From JAYEHL01 sp041653935 (GTDB lineage Bacteria > Chloroflexota > Dehalococcoidia > E44-bin15): DNA of 64,000 nt. The notes below the pieces were generated by a model, which did not search any database, was not told where the DNA came from, and saw only the letters and a program-made list of their open reading frames with translations. The position numbers were made by a program, and so were the translations under genes. Within the stretch, counting starts at the first letter, position 1, and every line of letters begins with the position of its first letter. The stretch covers positions 372,001 through 436,000 of the forward strand of contig JBAZEO010000002.1 in NCBI GenBank assembly GCA_041653935.1, in the 5' to 3' direction. Positions 62,877 to 64,000 of the stretch are shown piece after piece.

Positions 62877-64000
62877 ACGCAACGCCGGTGCTGAAGAATC
62901 TTTTTGAGCCTGCCGAGATAGGATCGATACAGATCAAGAATAGAATGGTCATGCCACCGATGGGAACGAATATGGCCGTCGACGGATATGTGAACCGGAA
63001 GATTCTGGATCACTATGAGGCGCGTGCCAGGAGCGGCGTCGGGCTGATAATTGTCGAGGTGACAGGCGTTGACTCGCCAACAGGGAAGAACACGGCGAAC
63101 ATGCTGATGCTGAACGACGATAAGTATATATCCGGCATGGCAGAACTGGTTAAAACGATTCATAAGCACGGCGCAAAGGCCGTCCTACAGATAAGCCACA
63201 CAGGAAGAGGTGCCAGACAGAAAATAACCGGCGTCCAGCCGGTAGCTCCATCGCCCGTCCCCATGCCGTACAGCTCTGCGATCGGCTACGGCGGCGATAT
63301 GCCGAGGGAGCTGACTGTGGCGGAGATACATGTGATCGAGCGCAAATACGCCTATGCTGCAGGCAGGGCTAAACAGGCCGGCTTCGACGGCGTTATGCTG
63401 CACGGAACCGGCTACTATCTCATCGCGCAGTTCGTCTCCTCCACCGCCAACGTCAGGAGTGATGAATACGGCGGCGATATCGAAAAGAGAGCCCGGTTTC
63501 CGCTGGAGGTAATAGAGGCGGTCAAGGAAAATGTCGGGGGCGATTTCCCACTGCTCTACAAGATGAGCCCGCTGGAGATAGGCCAGGGTGCCGGGCTGAC
63601 ACTGGAAGAAGGACAGCATCTGGCTGTCATGCTGCAGGACGCCGGGGTGCATGCGCTGGAACTGGCTGGCATGATATGGGGCATAGAGCTGAACCTGGAG
63701 CCGCCCCCCGGTGAGCCTAGGAACATGGGGCTGTTTCTCTCCCCATTCATAAAATCGGTGGTGACAATACCGGTGATCGCCGAGGGCAGGATCGATCCTG
63801 AGCAGGGCGATAAAGCGATCGCGGAGGGCAAGGCGGACTTCATCGGCTTCGGTCGTGGGTTGCTTGCAGACCCGCGGCTGCCGGAGAAGGCGCTTGAGGC
63901 AAGATTTGACAAGATACGCCCGTGCATCGGCTGCGGACGCTGCACCGACAACCAGTTGATGAAGGGCTGGGGCGTGATGTGTTCGGTGAACCCGGCGGTG
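62873..64000 (+). CDS. Old Yellow Enzyme/2,4-dienoyl-CoA reductase-type flavoprotein, N-terminal part
   Basis: The gene runs off the window end; 376 codons are visible. It starts at GTG 62873, about ten bases after AGAAGGA. The FMN-binding TIM barrel is complete: NLFEPAEIGSIQIKNRMVMPPMGTNM, LQISHTGR, GFDGVMLHGTGYYLIAQFVSS, RSDEYGGDIEKRARFPLEV and ADFIGFGRGLLADP. The cysteine motif PCIGCGRC and a later CSVNPA form the [4Fe-4S] site that separates the barrel from the FAD/NAD(P)H domains expected after the window. Such enzymes reduce enoyl- or dienoyl-CoA, or act as trimethylamine dehydrogenase relatives. The HGAHGYL motif reads HGTGYYL, so one usual His is missing. Confidence 0.88.
   Translation, partial: MNATPVLKNLFEPAEIGSIQIKNRMVMPPMGTNMAVDGYVNRKILDHYEARARSGVGLIIVEVTGVDSPTGKNTANMLMLNDDKYISGMAELVKTIHKHGAKAVLQISHTGRGARQKITGVQPVAPSPVPMPYSSAIGYGGDMPRELTVAEIHVIERKYAYAAGRAKQAGFDGVMLHGTGYYLIAQFVSSTANVRSDEYGGDIEKRARFPLEVIEAVKENVGGDFPLLYKMSPLEIGQGAGLTLEEGQHLAVMLQDAGVHALELAGMIWGIELNLEPPPGEPRNMGLFLSPFIKSVVTIPVIAEGRIDPEQGDKAIAEGKADFIGFGRGLLADPRLPEKALEARFDKIRPCIGCGRCTDNQLMKGWGVMCSVNPAV

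Overview
The window looks like a piece of chromosome from an anaerobic, uncultured bacterium, most plausibly a member of the Chloroflexota (Dehalococcoidia-like). This is an inference from style: many CoA-ester enzymes without genes for sugar or aerobic metabolism, an oxygen-defence set typical of strict anaerobes (flavodiiron protein, rubredoxin, superoxide dismutase, short ferritins), ferredoxin-linked 2-oxoacid oxidoreductase, many tiny zinc-ribbon proteins including a DUF5679 protein, and a high load of short GC-rich hairpin repeats between genes. A run of ten N at 11849-11858 shows it is an assembled draft. There is no rRNA, CRISPR array, phage or classical insertion sequence.

Layout. 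1-8.2 kb: CoA-ester catabolism (end of a CoA-transferase, a nucleotidyl cyclase, an enoyl-CoA hydratase-fold protein plus CoA-transferase on the minus strand, then SDR, HMG-CoA-synthase-like/DUF35 fusion and thiolase on the plus strand). 8.4-10.95 kb: an AT-rich island with a methyltransferase and a radical SAM/SPASM enzyme, bracketed by a 29-bp direct repeat. 11.0-16.25 kb: a minus-strand AT-rich operon carrying a vWA / PP2C phosphatase / kinase-zinc-ribbon triad (TerY-P type) plus a repetitive surface protein and small accessory proteins. 16.7-24.2 kb: two class III CoA-transferases, a zinc-ribbon protein, three tandem enoyl-CoA hydratase-fold proteins and a CoA-transferase. 24.6-32.0 kb: six tRNAs, small membrane/lipoproteins, galE, terC, a CorA-like transporter and hemW. 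32.3-36.1 kb: a tight four-gene operon of a lysine 2,3-aminomutase-like enzyme, two ATP-grasp ligases and a GNAT acetyltransferase. 36.1-44.1 kb: MarC, small zinc-ribbon proteins, nitrilase, carbonic anhydrase, thioesterase, an L-2-hydroxyglutarate oxidase-like flavoprotein and a ferredoxin protein. 44.4-57.4 kb: an almost unbroken minus-strand redox, iron and sulfur block (trxB/glutaredoxin, ferritin-like proteins, SOD, Rieske protein, TusA, DsrE, NifS-like, IscU-DUF59 fusion, KorAB, ferredoxin, WrbA, rubredoxin, FprA). 58.7-64 kb: a divergent B12-dependent acyl-CoA mutase (two subunits), acyl-CoA dehydrogenase, an unrecognised protein and the start of an Old Yellow Enzyme/dienoyl-CoA reductase-type protein.

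How it fits together. The CoA genes supply every step type needed to activate an organic acid (class I and III CoA-transferases), rearrange its carbon skeleton (B12 mutase), oxidise it (acyl-CoA dehydrogenase, hydratase-fold proteins, SDR) and cleave it (thiolase with a DUF35 partner). The combination recalls the downstream parts of anaerobic hydrocarbon/aromatic pathways, but no activating enzyme such as a glycyl radical synthase is present, so the substrate is unknown. Electrons would go to ferredoxin, rubredoxin and flavoproteins of the redox block.

The items most likely to be new are: the lysine-aminomutase/ATP-grasp/ATP-grasp/GNAT operon; a NifS-like protein that has lost the PLP lysine, the PLP-stacking histidine and a PLP-contact glutamine, next to an IscU-DUF59 fusion; the mutase with several replaced active-site residues; the direct-repeat-flanked radical SAM island; and the extended TerY-P-type operon. 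All gene starts were chosen from ribosome binding sites by eye, and no database search was possible.
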